A stretch of DNA of 64,000 nucleotides from Rhodospirillum rubrum ATCC 11170 (GTDB lineage: Bacteria; Pseudomonadota; Alphaproteobacteria; Rhodospirillales; Rhodospirillaceae), in contig NC_007643.1 in assembly GCF_000013085.1 (NCBI RefSeq), positions 2,861,501 through 2,925,500 on the forward strand, in the 5' to 3' direction. Under the pieces are notes generated by a model that was not told the DNA's origin, ran no database searches, and was given only the letters and a program-made list of their open reading frames with translations. A program made the position numbers and the translations under genes. Position 1 is the first letter of the stretch, and each line of letters starts with the position of its first letter. Positions 1-8,911 of the stretch are shown piece by piece.

Positions 1-918
1 GGGCACCACCTCGCCCCGTCCGAAATCCACCAGCCCGCCATCAAGCCCATAGCGTTGGGCCCGCCAGCGGTTCTCGGCGATCAGCAAGCGGGCGTAGTGG
101 CGCCAGCGCTGGTTGGCGCGGCGCAGGCGGTAGAGCATGCGCAGCAAACAGCGAAACAGCGCCGCGACGCACAGCGCGTCATCAAGGCGGGTGCAGACAT
201 CGGCGATGCGCATTTCCAGGGTAGGGAAGCGGTGGCTGGGGCGGATATCCCACCAGATGCGCGTCGAATCCTCGATCAGCCCGGCGCTGACCAGGACCTC
301 GACATGGCGCTGGTATTCGGCGAAGGAGCTGAAGCTGTCGGGCAGGCCGGTGCGCGGCAAGGCGCTGAACACGGCGATGCGATAGGATTTCAGCCCGCTG
401 TCCTCGCCGCGCCAGAACGGCGACGAGGTGGTCAAAGCCAAGAGATGGGGCAGGAAATAGCTGACCTGGGCCATCAGATCCATCCGCAGATCGGGATCCT
501 CGATGCCAACGTGGACATGCATACCGCAAATCACCAGCCGGCGGACCACCGCCTGCAGGTCCTCGGCCAGCAGGTCGTAGCGCTCCTTGGGCGTATGTTT
601 GAGGTCGGCCCATTCGGCGAAGGGATGGGTGGACGCGGCGATCGGGGCGAGACCGAAGCCCTTCGCCTCCTCGGCCAGCACCCGCCGCAGGGCGCCCAGC
701 GCCTCGCCGGCCTCGGCGAGGCTGTCGCAAACCTTGGTTCCCACCTCGATCTGGGCGCGCAGGAATTCGGGGGTGACCGCGCCGTGGTTGGTATCGCCAA
801 ACGCCGCGGCCAACCGTGTCATCAGGGCTTCGGGGGGATCGGCGGCCAAAGCCCGGCTCTGGCGATCGACCAACAGGTACTCCTCCTCGATCCCCACCGT
901 AAAAGCCGGTTCGCGCAT
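1..918 (-). CDS. Carboxylate-amine ligase, YbdK/GCS2 family (C-terminus outside window)
   Basis: Reading the minus strand from an ATG at 918 gives 306 codons with no stop before the window edge, so the C-terminal end is missing. The N-terminus carries the [10 protein letters not shown] block and further in the GMHVHVG and [11 protein letters not shown] blocks typical of the GCS2 glutamate-cysteine ligase-like family (YbdK type). Family members are ATP-dependent carboxylate-amine ligases; YbdK itself has weak gamma-glutamylcysteine synthetase activity, and the true substrate here is unknown. An AGGAAA ribosome site precedes the ATG. It lies 54 bp downstream of an N-formylglutamate amidohydrolase gene on the same strand, so the two are probably co-transcribed. 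Confidence 0.88.
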   Translation of the reverse strand, partial: MREPAFTVGIEEEYLLVDRQSRALAADPPEALMTRLAAAFGDTNHGAVTPEFLRAQIEVGTKVCDSLAEAGEALGALRRVLAEEAKGFGLAPIAASTHPFAEWADLKHTPKERYDLLAEDLQAVVRRLVICGMHVHVGIEDPDLRMDLMAQVSYFLPHLLALTTSSPFWRGEDSGLKSYRIAVFSALPRTGLPDSFSSFAEYQRHVEVLVSAGLIEDSTRIWWDIRPSHRFPTLEMRIADVCTRLDDALCVAALFRCLLRMLYRLRRANQRWRHYARLLIAENRWRAQRYGLDGGLVDFGRGEVVP

Positions 919-972
919 GGGCGTTTCCTTTTTTGTTTTGGCGCCATCGGAGGCTAGCGACGCCGACCCCGC

Positions 973-1788
973 TCAGGTCATCCGCCGCACATAAAGCCCC
1001 TCGTCGGCCAGTACCTCGGCCAAAGCCTCGCCCAGCACCCCGGCCCAGCGCCCGATCCCGGCGGCGTCGGCCAAAAGATCCTGACGGATCTCGACGCCGA
1101 GGCTGGGCAGGCCGGCGGGCTCGGCATGGGTATTGATGGTGAAGCCGATATCCTTGCCCGAATAGGGTTCGTTCTCGCCGACGATGACCTCGGGCGCGCG
1201 CCGCGCCAGGGTGTCGATCAGCCGACGGGTCATCCGGTCGTCGTGGTTATAAAGAAACCCCAGATGCCAGGGTCGTTCCACGCCGCCCAGGACCGGGGTG
1301 AAACTATGGATGGAGACCACCGCCGGCGGCCGCCCCTGACGCCACAGATGGGCGATGCGTTCGCCGATCTCGTGGTGATAGGGCCAGAACAGGCTTTCGG
1401 TGCGCCTGCGCGCCTCCGCCTCGTCCAGCCCCTCATTGCCGGGAATGGCGATGCCATCGGACACCGCCGGGATCGACGACGGATCGCCCGGCGCCCGATT
1501 GCAATCGATCACCAAGCGGGAATAGCAGGCGAACATGGCGCAAGCGGCGAAACGCTTGGCCAAAAGCTCGGTCACCGCCGCCGCGCCGATATCCCAGCCG
1601 ATATGCAGACCCAGGGTATCGGCCTCCAGCCCCAGCCCGGCCAGGGCCCGGGGCACGCGGTTGGCGGCATGGTCGCAGATCAGCAGTAGTGGTCGGGTCG
1701 CCTCGGGATTGAGAACGACGAAGGGCGGGGGTTCGTCGTCGGCGAGGAGGGAGGGAGCGGGGGAAAGCGGGGAAGGACGGTCCGTCAT
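973..1788 (-). CDS. N-formylglutamate amidohydrolase family protein
   Basis: This 271-residue protein has the features of the FGase (N-formylglutamate amidohydrolase) family: LLICDHAANRVP near residue 35, the HIGWDIGA block, SRLVIDCNR, VSIHSFTPV and a C-terminal LGVEIRQDL. These contain the conserved His, Asp and Glu expected of a zinc-dependent hydrolase. Classical members release formate from N-formylglutamate at the end of histidine degradation, but no hut genes are visible here. Its neighbour on the same strand is a YbdK-type carboxylate-amine ligase, so a role in another gamma-glutamyl or N-acyl amino acid pathway is possible. It is transcribed divergently from the glycerate kinase gene. 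Confidence 0.85.
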   Translation of the reverse strand: MTDRPSPLSPAPSLLADDEPPPFVVLNPEATRPLLLICDHAANRVPRALAGLGLEADTLGLHIGWDIGAAAVTELLAKRFAACAMFACYSRLVIDCNRAPGDPSSIPAVSDGIAIPGNEGLDEAEARRRTESLFWPYHHEIGERIAHLWRQGRPPAVVSIHSFTPVLGGVERPWHLGFLYNHDDRMTRRLIDTLARRAPEVIVGENEPYSGKDIGFTINTHAEPAGLPSLGVEIRQDLLADAAGIGRWAGVLGEALAEVLADEGLYVRRMT

Positions 1789-1924
1789 TGCCGGGGCAAG
1801 CCCTTAAAGCCAGAGAAATCGGGAGTCCGAGATTAGGACAAGCCATCGGCGAAAAGCCACCCTTTGCCCGGACTCGGGCGTTTTGGCGCTTGAACGGACC
1901 GGTTCGCCTTCCCACGTCTGCGCC

Positions 1925-3190
1925 ATGACCGAGCCAACCATCTTTCTCCGCGCGCTCTTCGATGCCGCCGTGGCCGCCGCCGCTCCGGCCCTTCTCGTGC
2001 CCGCCCACCTTCCCGAGCCGCCCCGCGGACGAACCGTCGTCGTCGGCGCCGGCAAAGGGGCGGCGGCGATGGCCCTGGCCGTGGAAAGCGCCTGGACCGG
2101 TCCGCTCGACGGCTTGGTGGTCACCCGCTACGGCCATGGCGTGCCCTGCGCACGGATCAAGGTGGTCGAGGCGGGGCATCCCGTTCCCGATGAGCGCGGC
2201 CAATGGGCGGCCCGCGAGATCTTGACCCTGGCCCGGGGATTGACCGAGGACGACCTGCTGATCTGCCTGATTTCCGGCGGCGGATCGGCCCTGCTCAGCC
2301 TGCCGCCCGATACGGTCGGTCTGGCCGACAAGCGCGCCGTCACCACCGCCCTTTTGCGCTGCGGCGCGCCGATCGGCGCCATCAACACCGTGCGCAAGCA
2401 TCTGTCCACCATCAAGGGCGGCCGCCTAGCCGCCGCCGCCGCGCCCGCCCGGGTGGTCACCCTGATCATTTCCGATGTGCCCGGCGACGACCCGGCAGTG
2501 ATCGCCTCGGGCCCCACCGTGCCCGATGCGACGACGGCGGGCGATGCCCTGGCCATCCTGGCCGGCTATGGCATCAGCGAGCCGGCTTCGGCTTTGGCCC
2601 ACCTCAAGACGCCGGCGGCCGAAACCCCCAAGCCCGGCGACGCGGCCTTCGCCCGCACCACCACCCACCTCATCGCCACGCCGCGCATGGCCCTGACCGC
2701 CGCCGCCGATTTCGCCCGCGCCGCCGGCATCACCCCGGTAATCCTTGGCGATTCCCTGGAAGGCGAGGCGCGCGACGCGGCGCTGCTGCTTGGACCGATG
2801 GCCCTGTCTTGCGCCCTGCACGGCGAACCGGCGGTCCCGCCGTGCGTCTTGCTCTCGGGGGGCGAATTCACTGTTACCCTGCGCGGCGACGGCCGGGGCG
2901 GACCCAATGGCGAATTCGCCCTGGCGCTGGCCCGTCGGCTCGACTCCACTCCCCATATCTGGGCCCTGGCCTGCGACACCGACGGCATCGACGGCTCCGA
3001 GGACAACGCCGGCGCCCTGATCACCCCCGATACCCTGGCGCGCGCCGCCCGCCTCGGCCTGTCGGCCGAAGCCCATCTCGCCGATAACGACTCCTACGGG
3101 TTTTTCCAGGCTCTGGGCGATCTGGTGATGACCGGACCGACCCTGACCAACGTCAATGATTTTCGCGCAATCCTTATTTCAGCGGAGTGA
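1925..3190 (+). CDS. ttuD: Glycerate 2-kinase, MOFRL family
   Basis: The 421-residue product matches the MOFRL-type glycerate kinase (TtuD/GckA) family, which phosphorylates D-glycerate with ATP to 2-phosphoglycerate. Visible blocks are VVGAGKGAAAMA near residue 35, the glycine-rich LISGGGSALL, NTVRKHLSTIKGGRLA, and the C-terminal MOFRL region with LSGGEFTVTLRG and ACDTDGIDGSEDNAGA. An in-frame start 42 bases upstream is possible, but the ATG at 1925 (MTEPTIF) fits family N-termini better. Pyruvate kinase follows 120 bp downstream; with enolase, the two would carry glycerate to pyruvate. Confidence 0.92.
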   Translation: MTEPTIFLRALFDAAVAAAAPALLVPAHLPEPPRGRTVVVGAGKGAAAMALAVESAWTGPLDGLVVTRYGHGVPCARIKVVEAGHPVPDERGQWAAREILTLARGLTEDDLLICLISGGGSALLSLPPDTVGLADKRAVTTALLRCGAPIGAINTVRKHLSTIKGGRLAAAAAPARVVTLIISDVPGDDPAVIASGPTVPDATTAGDALAILAGYGISEPASALAHLKTPAAETPKPGDAAFARTTTHLIATPRMALTAAADFARAAGITPVILGDSLEGEARDAALLLGPMALSCALHGEPAVPPCVLLSGGEFTVTLRGDGRGGPNGEFALALARRLDSTPHIWALACDTDGIDGSEDNAGALITPDTLARAARLGLSAEAHLADNDSYGFFQALGDLVMTGPTLTNVNDFRAILISAE

Positions 3191-3310
3191 CACACGACAT
3201 CTCCGCCCCATGATGTTAAAAAATACAACGGTGGCCCCATGCCGCCACATCCCCCCTCCCTAGCTCGGTGACGCGCCCCGTCACAGGGCCCAAGCCCGTG
3301 TGAACGCTCC

Positions 3311-4747
3311 ATGAAACGAAACCGTTGCGCCAAGATTCTGGCCACCCTCGGCCCGGCCACGTCCTCGGAAAGCACCCTCGAGACCCTGGTTCGGGCCGGT
3401 GCGGACATGGTTCGCCTGAATTTCAGCCACGGCGCCCACGAAGAACACCGGCGCCGCTACGACGTGGTCCGCGCCGTTGAAAACAAGCTCGGCCGACCGA
3501 TCGGCATCCTGATGGACCTCCAGGGTCCGAAGCTGCGGGTCGGTGATTTCGTCGGCGGCAAGGTCAAGCTGGAAACCGGCGCCACCTTCCGTCTCGACAT
3601 GGAAAAGGACCTGGGCACCATCCAGCGTGTCCGCCTGCCCCACCCCGAAATCTTCGCCGCCATCGGCGAAGGCACCGATCTGTTGCTTGACGACGGCAAA
3701 CTGCGGCTGCGGGTGGAAACCTTCGGCGCCGATTACGCCATTACCCGGGTGATCACCGGCGGCGTGCTGTCGGACCACAAGGGCCTCAATGTGCCCAATG
3801 CCGTTCTGCCGATCTCGGCGCTGACCGAAAAGGACCGCCGCGACCTGCAGTTCGGCCTCGACCTCGGGGTCGATTGGGTTGGCCTCAGCTTCGTGCAGCG
3901 CCCCGAGGACGTGGCCGAGGCGCGCAAGCTGATCGGCGGTCGCGCCGCCATCATCAGCAAGATCGAAAAGCCCGCCGCCCTCGACCATCTCACCCATATC
4001 ATCGAATTGTCCGACGCCCTGATGGTCGCCCGCGGCGATCTGGGCGTGGAAGTGCCGCCCGAGCGCGTGCCGATCTTGCAAAAGCGCATCCTGGCCGCCT
4101 GCCACCTCGCCGGCAAGCCGGTGGTGGTCGCCACCCAGATGCTTGAAAGCATGATCAACGCCCCGACGCCGACCCGCGCCGAGGCCTCGGACGTGGCGAC
4201 GGCCATCTATGATGGCGCCGATGCGGTGATGCTGTCGGCGGAAACCGCCGTCGGCCAGTATCCGGTCGAAGCCGTGGCGATGATGGACAAGATCATCCAG
4301 CAGGTGGAAACCGACGAGCATTATCAGTATCTGCGCAATGCCCGCCGCGAAAGCCCCGAGGGCACGGCCGCCGACGCCATCAGCGCCGCCGCCAGTCAGG
4401 TGGCCGAGACCATCAAGGCCGCCGCCATCGTCACCTATACCTCCTCGGGATCGACGACGCTGCGCGCCGCCCGCCAGCGCCCCGGCGTGCCGATCCTTTG
4501 CCTGACCACCAACCCCCGCATCGCCCGACGGATGGCGATGGTCTGGGGCGTCCATTCGGTGCTCGACAAGGACATCTCCAACTTCCAGGAAATGGTCGAA
4601 CTGGCGGTCAAGGCCGCCTATCGCGAAGGCTTCGCCAATATCGGCGAGCGCATCGTGATGACGGCGGGCGTGCCCTTTGGCACCCCGGGCACGACCAATG
4701 TTCTGCGAATCGCCTGGGTCGAAGGCGATGACAGCTGGGCGGAATAA
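3311..4747 (+). CDS. pyk: Pyruvate kinase
   Basis: The 478-residue protein is a full-length pyruvate kinase, converting phosphoenolpyruvate and ADP to pyruvate and ATP. It starts KRNRCAKILATLGP and has RLNFSHG, the DLQGPKLRVG loop, the catalytic-lysine segment ISKIEKP, the metal-binding MVARGDLGVEVP, and the signature with VMLSAETAVGQYP. The C-terminal allosteric domain is present (SSGSTTLRAARQRP, then MTAGVPFGTPGTTN). It sits directly downstream of glycerate 2-kinase in the same orientation, a sensible grouping for using glycerate or photorespiratory C3 compounds. Confidence 0.97.
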   Translation: MKRNRCAKILATLGPATSSESTLETLVRAGADMVRLNFSHGAHEEHRRRYDVVRAVENKLGRPIGILMDLQGPKLRVGDFVGGKVKLETGATFRLDMEKDLGTIQRVRLPHPEIFAAIGEGTDLLLDDGKLRLRVETFGADYAITRVITGGVLSDHKGLNVPNAVLPISALTEKDRRDLQFGLDLGVDWVGLSFVQRPEDVAEARKLIGGRAAIISKIEKPAALDHLTHIIELSDALMVARGDLGVEVPPERVPILQKRILAACHLAGKPVVVATQMLESMINAPTPTRAEASDVATAIYDGADAVMLSAETAVGQYPVEAVAMMDKIIQQVETDEHYQYLRNARRESPEGTAADAISAAASQVAETIKAAAIVTYTSSGSTTLRAARQRPGVPILCLTTNPRIARRMAMVWGVHSVLDKDISNFQEMVELAVKAAYREGFANIGERIVMTAGVPFGTPGTTNVLRIAWVEGDDSWAE

Positions 4748-4850
4748 GCCCGCCTGTTTACCGACTCACTCCCGGGCGGGCGATGCCCTCGCCCGTCCGG
4801 GACCATGACCCGCGCGAGGCCCCCCTCGCGCCCAGTCCGGGACTTTTCTC

Positions 4851-5291
4851 ATGCGCTTCTTGCACACCATGGTCCGCGTCGCCGATCTCGACGCCTCCCT
4901 CGACTTCTATTGCGCCAAGCTCGGCCTGCGCGAAATCAGCCGCCAGGATAACGAAAAGGGCCGGTTCACCCTGGTTTTCCTCGCCGCCCCCGCCGACGAG
5001 GAGACGGCCCGCGAAACCAAGGCGCCCTTGGTCGAACTGACCTACAACTGGGATCCCGAGGTTTATACGGGCGGGCGCAACTTCGGGCATCTCGCCTATA
5101 AGGTCGATGACATCTATGCGACCTGCCAAAAGCTGATGGACGCCGGGGTGACGATCAACCGCCCGCCGCGCGACGGCAATATGGCCTTCATCCGCTCGCC
5201 CGACGGCATTTCCATCGAACTGCTCCAAGAAGGCGCGCCGCTGGCGCCGGCCGAGCCCTGGGCCAGCATGGCCAATACCGGAAGCTGGTAA
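4851..5291 (+). CDS. gloA: Lactoylglutathione lyase (glyoxalase I)
   Basis: This 146-residue VOC-fold protein matches glyoxalase I, which isomerises the methylglyoxal-glutathione hemithioacetal to S-lactoylglutathione. The four expected metal ligands are visible: His5 (RFLHTMVRV), Glu62 (LVELTYNWD), His80 (NFGHLAYKV) and Glu123 (GISIELLQE). The length is typical of the short, Ni-type bacterial enzymes. It follows pyruvate kinase by about 100 bp, consistent with methylglyoxal detoxification linked to triose flux. A strong bidirectional terminator follows. Confidence 0.95.
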   Translation: MRFLHTMVRVADLDASLDFYCAKLGLREISRQDNEKGRFTLVFLAAPADEETARETKAPLVELTYNWDPEVYTGGRNFGHLAYKVDDIYATCQKLMDAGVTINRPPRDGNMAFIRSPDGISIELLQEGAPLAPAEPWASMANTGSW

Positions 5292-5330
5292 AACCTTTCC
5301 CTCCCCCCGGTTCGCCGGGGGGAAACGCCA

Positions 5331-5380
5331 AAAAGCCGCGTCCGGATCTTTCCTTGGGGGAAGATCCGGACGCGGCTTTT
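5331..5380. terminator. Bidirectional Rho-independent terminator between gloA and rpmJ
   Basis: A perfect 20-bp inverted repeat (5331-5350 and 5361-5380) encloses a 10-base loop. The arm begins AAAAGCCGCG, so both strands end the stem with a T run. It lies between the convergent genes gloA and rpmJ and would serve both. A second, shorter GC hairpin sits just upstream at 5303-5322. Confidence 0.93.
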
Positions 5381-5423
5381 ATAGCATAAGCTCAGAGGCG
5401 ATGCCGGCCGAAGCCGGCGCCAA

Positions 5424-5549
5424 TCAGCCCTGACGAACCTTGAAGCGCGGGTTCTTCTTGTTGATCACGAAGACGCGGCCCTTGCGGCGCACGACGCGGC
5501 AGTTCTTGTCGCGCACCTTGGCCGACTTCAGGGAATTGCGGACACGCAT
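5424..5549 (-). CDS. rpmJ: 50S ribosomal protein L36
   Basis: Too short for ordinary ORF calling, this minus-strand frame from ATG 5549 to TGA 5424 encodes 41 residues, starting [11 protein letters not shown] and ending NPRFKVRQG. That is the alphaproteobacterial form of ribosomal protein L36, rich in Arg and Lys ([11 protein letters not shown]). It is a component of the large ribosomal subunit. Only one Cys (DKNCRVV) is visible instead of the zinc-binding CCHC set, so this is the zinc-free (C-minus) type. It is monocistronic, with a well-formed promoter upstream and a perfect terminator downstream. Confidence 0.96.
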
Positions 5550-5855
5550 GACACTATCCTCGTCCGGCTGGAGCCGGTCCCGCGCGCGAGAAGCGGACAT
5601 GCTTCCCCCGGCCGGCTCGACCAGCCCACTGATGAAATGGGAGCCGGGACCATAAGGGCGCTCCCTTTATGAGTCAAACTGATTTTGGCCGGCCTCGGCG
5701 CGGTTATCGCCGGACCGCCCCGCGCCCTGCACCAGCCGCATGGGTTCTCTGAGGGGGGCGGGTGATTAGAGAGTTCCACCCATAGGGAAAATGTGATTAT
5801 TATTCGCTCTGAGATCCCTTCTTACTCTCAACAAACAGTCGCCCGTCGAGGCCCA
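5550..5855. other. Intergenic region between divergent rpmJ and feoA
   Basis: No gene is visible in these 306 bases. The rpmJ-proximal part carries a sigma70-type promoter for rpmJ. The feo-proximal part is AT-rich, with a TATTAT -10-like hexamer at 5798-5803 and a weak -35 (TTCCAC, 5774-5779). The segment around 5793-5808 resembles half of a Fur-type operator, but no full palindrome was found, so iron control of feo is assumed from the pathway only. Confidence 0.5.
5649..5677 (-). promoter_or_regulatory. Sigma70-type promoter of rpmJ
   Basis: On the minus strand TTGACT (5672-5677) and TATGGT (5649-5654) are separated by exactly 17 bases, about 100 bp upstream of the rpmJ ATG. This is close to the housekeeping consensus and fits constitutive ribosomal protein expression. 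Confidence 0.7.
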
Positions 5856-6143
5856 ATGCCCCAGCTTTCGCCCCTTTCCGCCCCGTCGACCGCCGCCGAC
5901 CTCCCCCGCATCCTGGCGCTTTCGCGCCTACCCGAAGGTCACCGCGCCGTGGTCGCGCGCATCCGCGCCGAACGCGACCTTGCCCAGAAGCTGGCCGATC
6001 TCGGCTTGCGAACCGGCTGCGAGATCCGCGTCATCAAGGGATCCGATGGCGGCCCGCTGGTCGTCGGACTGGGCGATGGACGGGTGGGCCTCGGCCCCGA
6101 GATGGCCCAGGCCATCCTGGTTTCCCCTTTACGCACCCCTTGA
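5856..6143 (+). CDS. feoA: FeoA family protein (first of two)
   Basis: From the ATG at 5856 (MPQLSPL) the frame gives 95 residues ending in a FeoA/SH3-like domain: ADLGLRTGCEIRVIKGSDGGPLVV and a closing LGPEMAQAILV. FeoA is a small cytoplasmic partner of the Fe(II) transporter FeoB. Compared with typical 75-residue FeoA it has an extra N-terminal stretch of about 20 residues. It is the first gene of feoA-feoA-feoB-feoC, with only 13 bp to the second feoA. An upstream in-frame ATG at 5793 would lie inside the promoter-like region and is unlikely. Confidence 0.85.
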   Translation: MPQLSPLSAPSTAADLPRILALSRLPEGHRAVVARIRAERDLAQKLADLGLRTGCEIRVIKGSDGGPLVVGLGDGRVGLGPEMAQAILVSPLRTP

Positions 6144-6156
6144 ACGGATAAAAACG

Positions 6157-6402
6157 ATGCTTCTTGGTGACATGAAGACCGGCGACCAGGGACGCGTCCT
6201 TGGATTCGATCAGGGCGCCTCGGATTATCGCAAGCGCCTATTGTCGCTGGGCATCACCCCCGGCGCGACCTTTTCGGTAACCCGAGTCGCCCCGCTGGGC
6301 GATCCGGTGGAAATCAGGGTGCGGGGATTTGCGCTGTCCTTGCGCAAACAAGAAGCCCAGGTGCTGCGCGTCGAGCCCCTTGCCGCGGCCGACCTCGCCT
6401 GA
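6157..6402 (+). CDS. feoA: FeoA family protein (second of two)
   Basis: This 81-residue protein is a standard-length FeoA: MLLGDMKTGDQGRVLGFD, then RLLSLGITPGATFSVTRVAPLGDP, and the closing IRVRGFALSLRKQEAQVLRV. The domain is an SH3-like beta barrel thought to bind FeoB and modulate Fe(II) transport. The two FeoA copies are clearly different, so they are an old pair, not a recent duplication. It lies between the first feoA and feoB in the same orientation. Confidence 0.92.
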   Translation: MLLGDMKTGDQGRVLGFDQGASDYRKRLLSLGITPGATFSVTRVAPLGDPVEIRVRGFALSLRKQEAQVLRVEPLAAADLA

Positions 6403-6417
6403 CCCGATCGCGCACCG

Positions 6418-6437
6418 GGGGCCCCTTCCCGGGCCCC
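6418..6437 (+). repeat. GC hairpin between feoA and feoB
   Basis: A 7-bp inverted repeat (GGGGCCC at 6418-6424, GGGCCCC at 6431-6437) with a 6-base loop sits in the 81-bp gap before feoB. There is no T run after it. It could pause transcription or set relative feoA/feoB expression; function is not shown. Confidence 0.4.
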
Positions 6438-6483
6438 TTGTCCCGACCCCGCATCCTGGCCCCGTGTCCTGGAGAGACCACCT

Positions 6484-8844
6484 ATGAGCGCTTCCGTCGT
6501 TTGCGTCGTCGGCAATCCCAATTGCGGCAAGACGACCCTGTTCAACGCCCTGACCGGAGGACGCCAAAGCGTCGGCAACTGGCCGGGCGTCACCGTTGAG
6601 AAAAAGGTCGGCGCCTACCGCCACGGCGGCGAAGCCGTGACCATCGTCGATTTGCCCGGCGTCTATTCGCTGACGCCGACTTCGTCGTCGTCCGAGGACG
6701 AGCGGGTGGCCCGCGATTACATCCTGTCGGGGGAAGCCGGCCTCGTCCTTAACATCGTCGATGCCTCCAACCTGGAACGAAACCTCTATCTGACCGCCCA
6801 GTTGCTGGAAATGCGGGTGCCGATGGTGGTCATCGTCAACATGATGGACATCGCCGCCTCGCGCCACCTTGATATCGACATCGACGCGCTGTCCAAATCG
6901 CTCGACTGCAAGGTGGTGCCGATGGTGGCCAGCCGCCGCCGCGGCCTTGACGATCTGCGCGAGGTTATCGCCCAATCGATGGGACGAACCACCCCGCCGG
7001 CCGCCTCGGCCCCCTATCCGCCGGCGGTGAGCGAGGCGGTCGGCAGGATCGCCGCCACCCTGCCCGCCGATAGCCGCGCCGACCGGCGGTGGACGGCGTT
7101 GCAGCTTCTTGAAGGCGATTCCACCTTGCTGCGCGACCTGCCCCCGGCGACGGCCCTGGCCCTGGAGAGCGACCTCAAACAGGCGGCGCAAAGCGGAACC
7201 GAAGACTTCGATATCCTGATCGCCGATGCCCGCTATGGCTTCGTCGGCGCCATCGCGCTCGGCGCCGTGATCCGCAAGGGCCAGATGTCGCGCACCCTGA
7301 CCGACCGCATCGACAAGGTGGTGCTGCACCGGGTGCTGGGCATCCCGATCTTCCTGGCGATGATGTATCTGATGTTCGTCTTCACCATCAATGTCGGCGG
7401 CGCCTTCATCGATTTCTTCGACCAGTTCGCCGGCACCTTGTTCGTTGACGGCTTTGGCCATCTGCTGGGCGGCGCCGGCGCCCCCGACTGGCTAACCGCG
7501 CTGCTGGCCAAGGGCGTTGGCGGCGGCGTGCAGACGGTCGCCACCTTCATTCCCGTCATCGGCTTTCTGTACCTGTTTTTGTCGGTTCTCGAAGACTCGG
7601 GTTATATGGCCCGCGCCGCCTTCGTCATGGACCGCTTCATGCGCGGCATCGGCCTGCCCGGCAAGGCCTTCGTGCCGCTGATCGTCGGCTTTGGCTGCAA
7701 TGTGCCCGCCGTGATGGCCACCCGCACCATGGACAGCCGGCGCGACCGACTGATCACGGTGATGATGGCCCCCTTCATGTCCTGCGGCGCCCGTTTGCCG
7801 GTCTATGTGCTGTTCGCCGCCGCCTTCTTCCCCTCGGGCGGCCAGAACCTGGTTTTCGCGCTCTATCTGATCGGCATCCTGGTCGCCATCGCCACCGGCC
7901 TGTTGCTCAAGACCACCGCCCTGCGCGGCGAGGCCTCGCCCTTTGTCATGGAGATGCCGCCCTACCACTTGCCCACCGTTGCGGGCATCCTGCTGCGCAC
8001 CTGGGATCGCCTGAAAAGCTTCATCCTGCGCGCCGGCAAGCTGGTGGTCGCCGTGGTCGTCGTCCTCAGCTTCCTCAATTCCTGGGGCACCGACGGCAGC
8101 TTCGGCAATGAGGACACCGATAAGTCCGTCCTCGCCGCGATCGGCAAGGCGATCGTTCCGGTCTTCGCGCCGATGGGCATTTCCGAAGAGAACTGGCCGG
8201 CCACCGTTGGCGTCTTCACCGGCATCTTCGCCAAGGAAGCCGTCGTCGGCACCCTGGATGCGCTTTATGGCACCATCGCCGAAGGCAATGCCGCCGCCGC
8301 CCAAGCCGAGGCCGATCCGGAGGCCGCCGCCACCGAAGAGCCCGAGGCTTTCGATCTGTGGGGCGGATTGGCCGGCGCCTTCGCCACCATTCCCGCCAAT
8401 CTGAGCAATGTCGCCGGCGCCCTGGCCGATCCGCTTGGCATCGAGGTCGGCGATCTCAGCGACCGCTCGGCCGTGGCCGCCGATCAGGAGATTTCAACCT
8501 CGTCGATCGATGCCATCGCCCTGCTGTTCGATGGGGCGATCGGCGCCTTCGCCTATCTGCTGATGGTGCTGCTCTATATGCCCTGCGTCGCCGCCGTCTC
8601 GGCCATCTGGCGCGAAGTCGGCACCCGCTGGACGCTGTTCGCCGCCGCCTGGACCACCGGCATGGGCTATGGGGCCGCCGTGCTGACCTATCAGATCGGC
8701 ACCTTCTCGCGCCATCCCGTCAGCTCGGCGGTGGATATCGCCGTGGTGCTGGCGGTGCTGGCGGCGGCAATCGCCCTGCTCCGTCTGGCCGGGCGGGGAA
8801 GCGCCGAGGCCGGGCCGATCAGCGCCGGCCAAACGGCATCGTGA
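6484..8844 (+). CDS. feoB: Ferrous iron transport protein B
   Basis: The 786-residue protein is the inner-membrane Fe(II) transporter FeoB. The N-terminal G domain shows G1 GNPNCGKT (10-17), G3 DLPG (56-59) and G4 NMMD (119-122), followed by the helical GDI-like region. The membrane part carries the Gate motifs: GFGCNVPAVMATRTMDSRRDRL with MMAPFMSCGARLPVYVLF, and later GIFAKEAVVGTLDALY. The extension between residues about 595 and 680 (rich in Ala and Glu, AAAQAEADPEAAATEEPEAF) is typical of proteobacterial FeoB. It is preceded by two feoA genes and followed by a feoC-like gene, forming one operon. Confidence 0.97.
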   Translation: MSASVVCVVGNPNCGKTTLFNALTGGRQSVGNWPGVTVEKKVGAYRHGGEAVTIVDLPGVYSLTPTSSSSEDERVARDYILSGEAGLVLNIVDASNLERNLYLTAQLLEMRVPMVVIVNMMDIAASRHLDIDIDALSKSLDCKVVPMVASRRRGLDDLREVIAQSMGRTTPPAASAPYPPAVSEAVGRIAATLPADSRADRRWTALQLLEGDSTLLRDLPPATALALESDLKQAAQSGTEDFDILIADARYGFVGAIALGAVIRKGQMSRTLTDRIDKVVLHRVLGIPIFLAMMYLMFVFTINVGGAFIDFFDQFAGTLFVDGFGHLLGGAGAPDWLTALLAKGVGGGVQTVATFIPVIGFLYLFLSVLEDSGYMARAAFVMDRFMRGIGLPGKAFVPLIVGFGCNVPAVMATRTMDSRRDRLITVMMAPFMSCGARLPVYVLFAAAFFPSGGQNLVFALYLIGILVAIATGLLLKTTALRGEASPFVMEMPPYHLPTVAGILLRTWDRLKSFILRAGKLVVAVVVVLSFLNSWGTDGSFGNEDTDKSVLAAIGKAIVPVFAPMGISEENWPATVGVFTGIFAKEAVVGTLDALYGTIAEGNAAAAQAEADPEAAATEEPEAFDLWGGLAGAFATIPANLSNVAGALADPLGIEVGDLSDRSAVAADQEISTSSIDAIALLFDGAIGAFAYLLMVLLYMPCVAAVSAIWREVGTRWTLFAAAWTTGMGYGAAVLTYQIGTFSRHPVSSAVDIAVVLAVLAAAIALLRLAGRGSAEAGPISAGQTAS

Positions 8845-8911
8845 TCGCCCTTCCCCCTTCTCCTTGGATCCTCTTCCCGCCAGCAAACGCGGGGAGAGGG
8901 GAGCTTGACCG

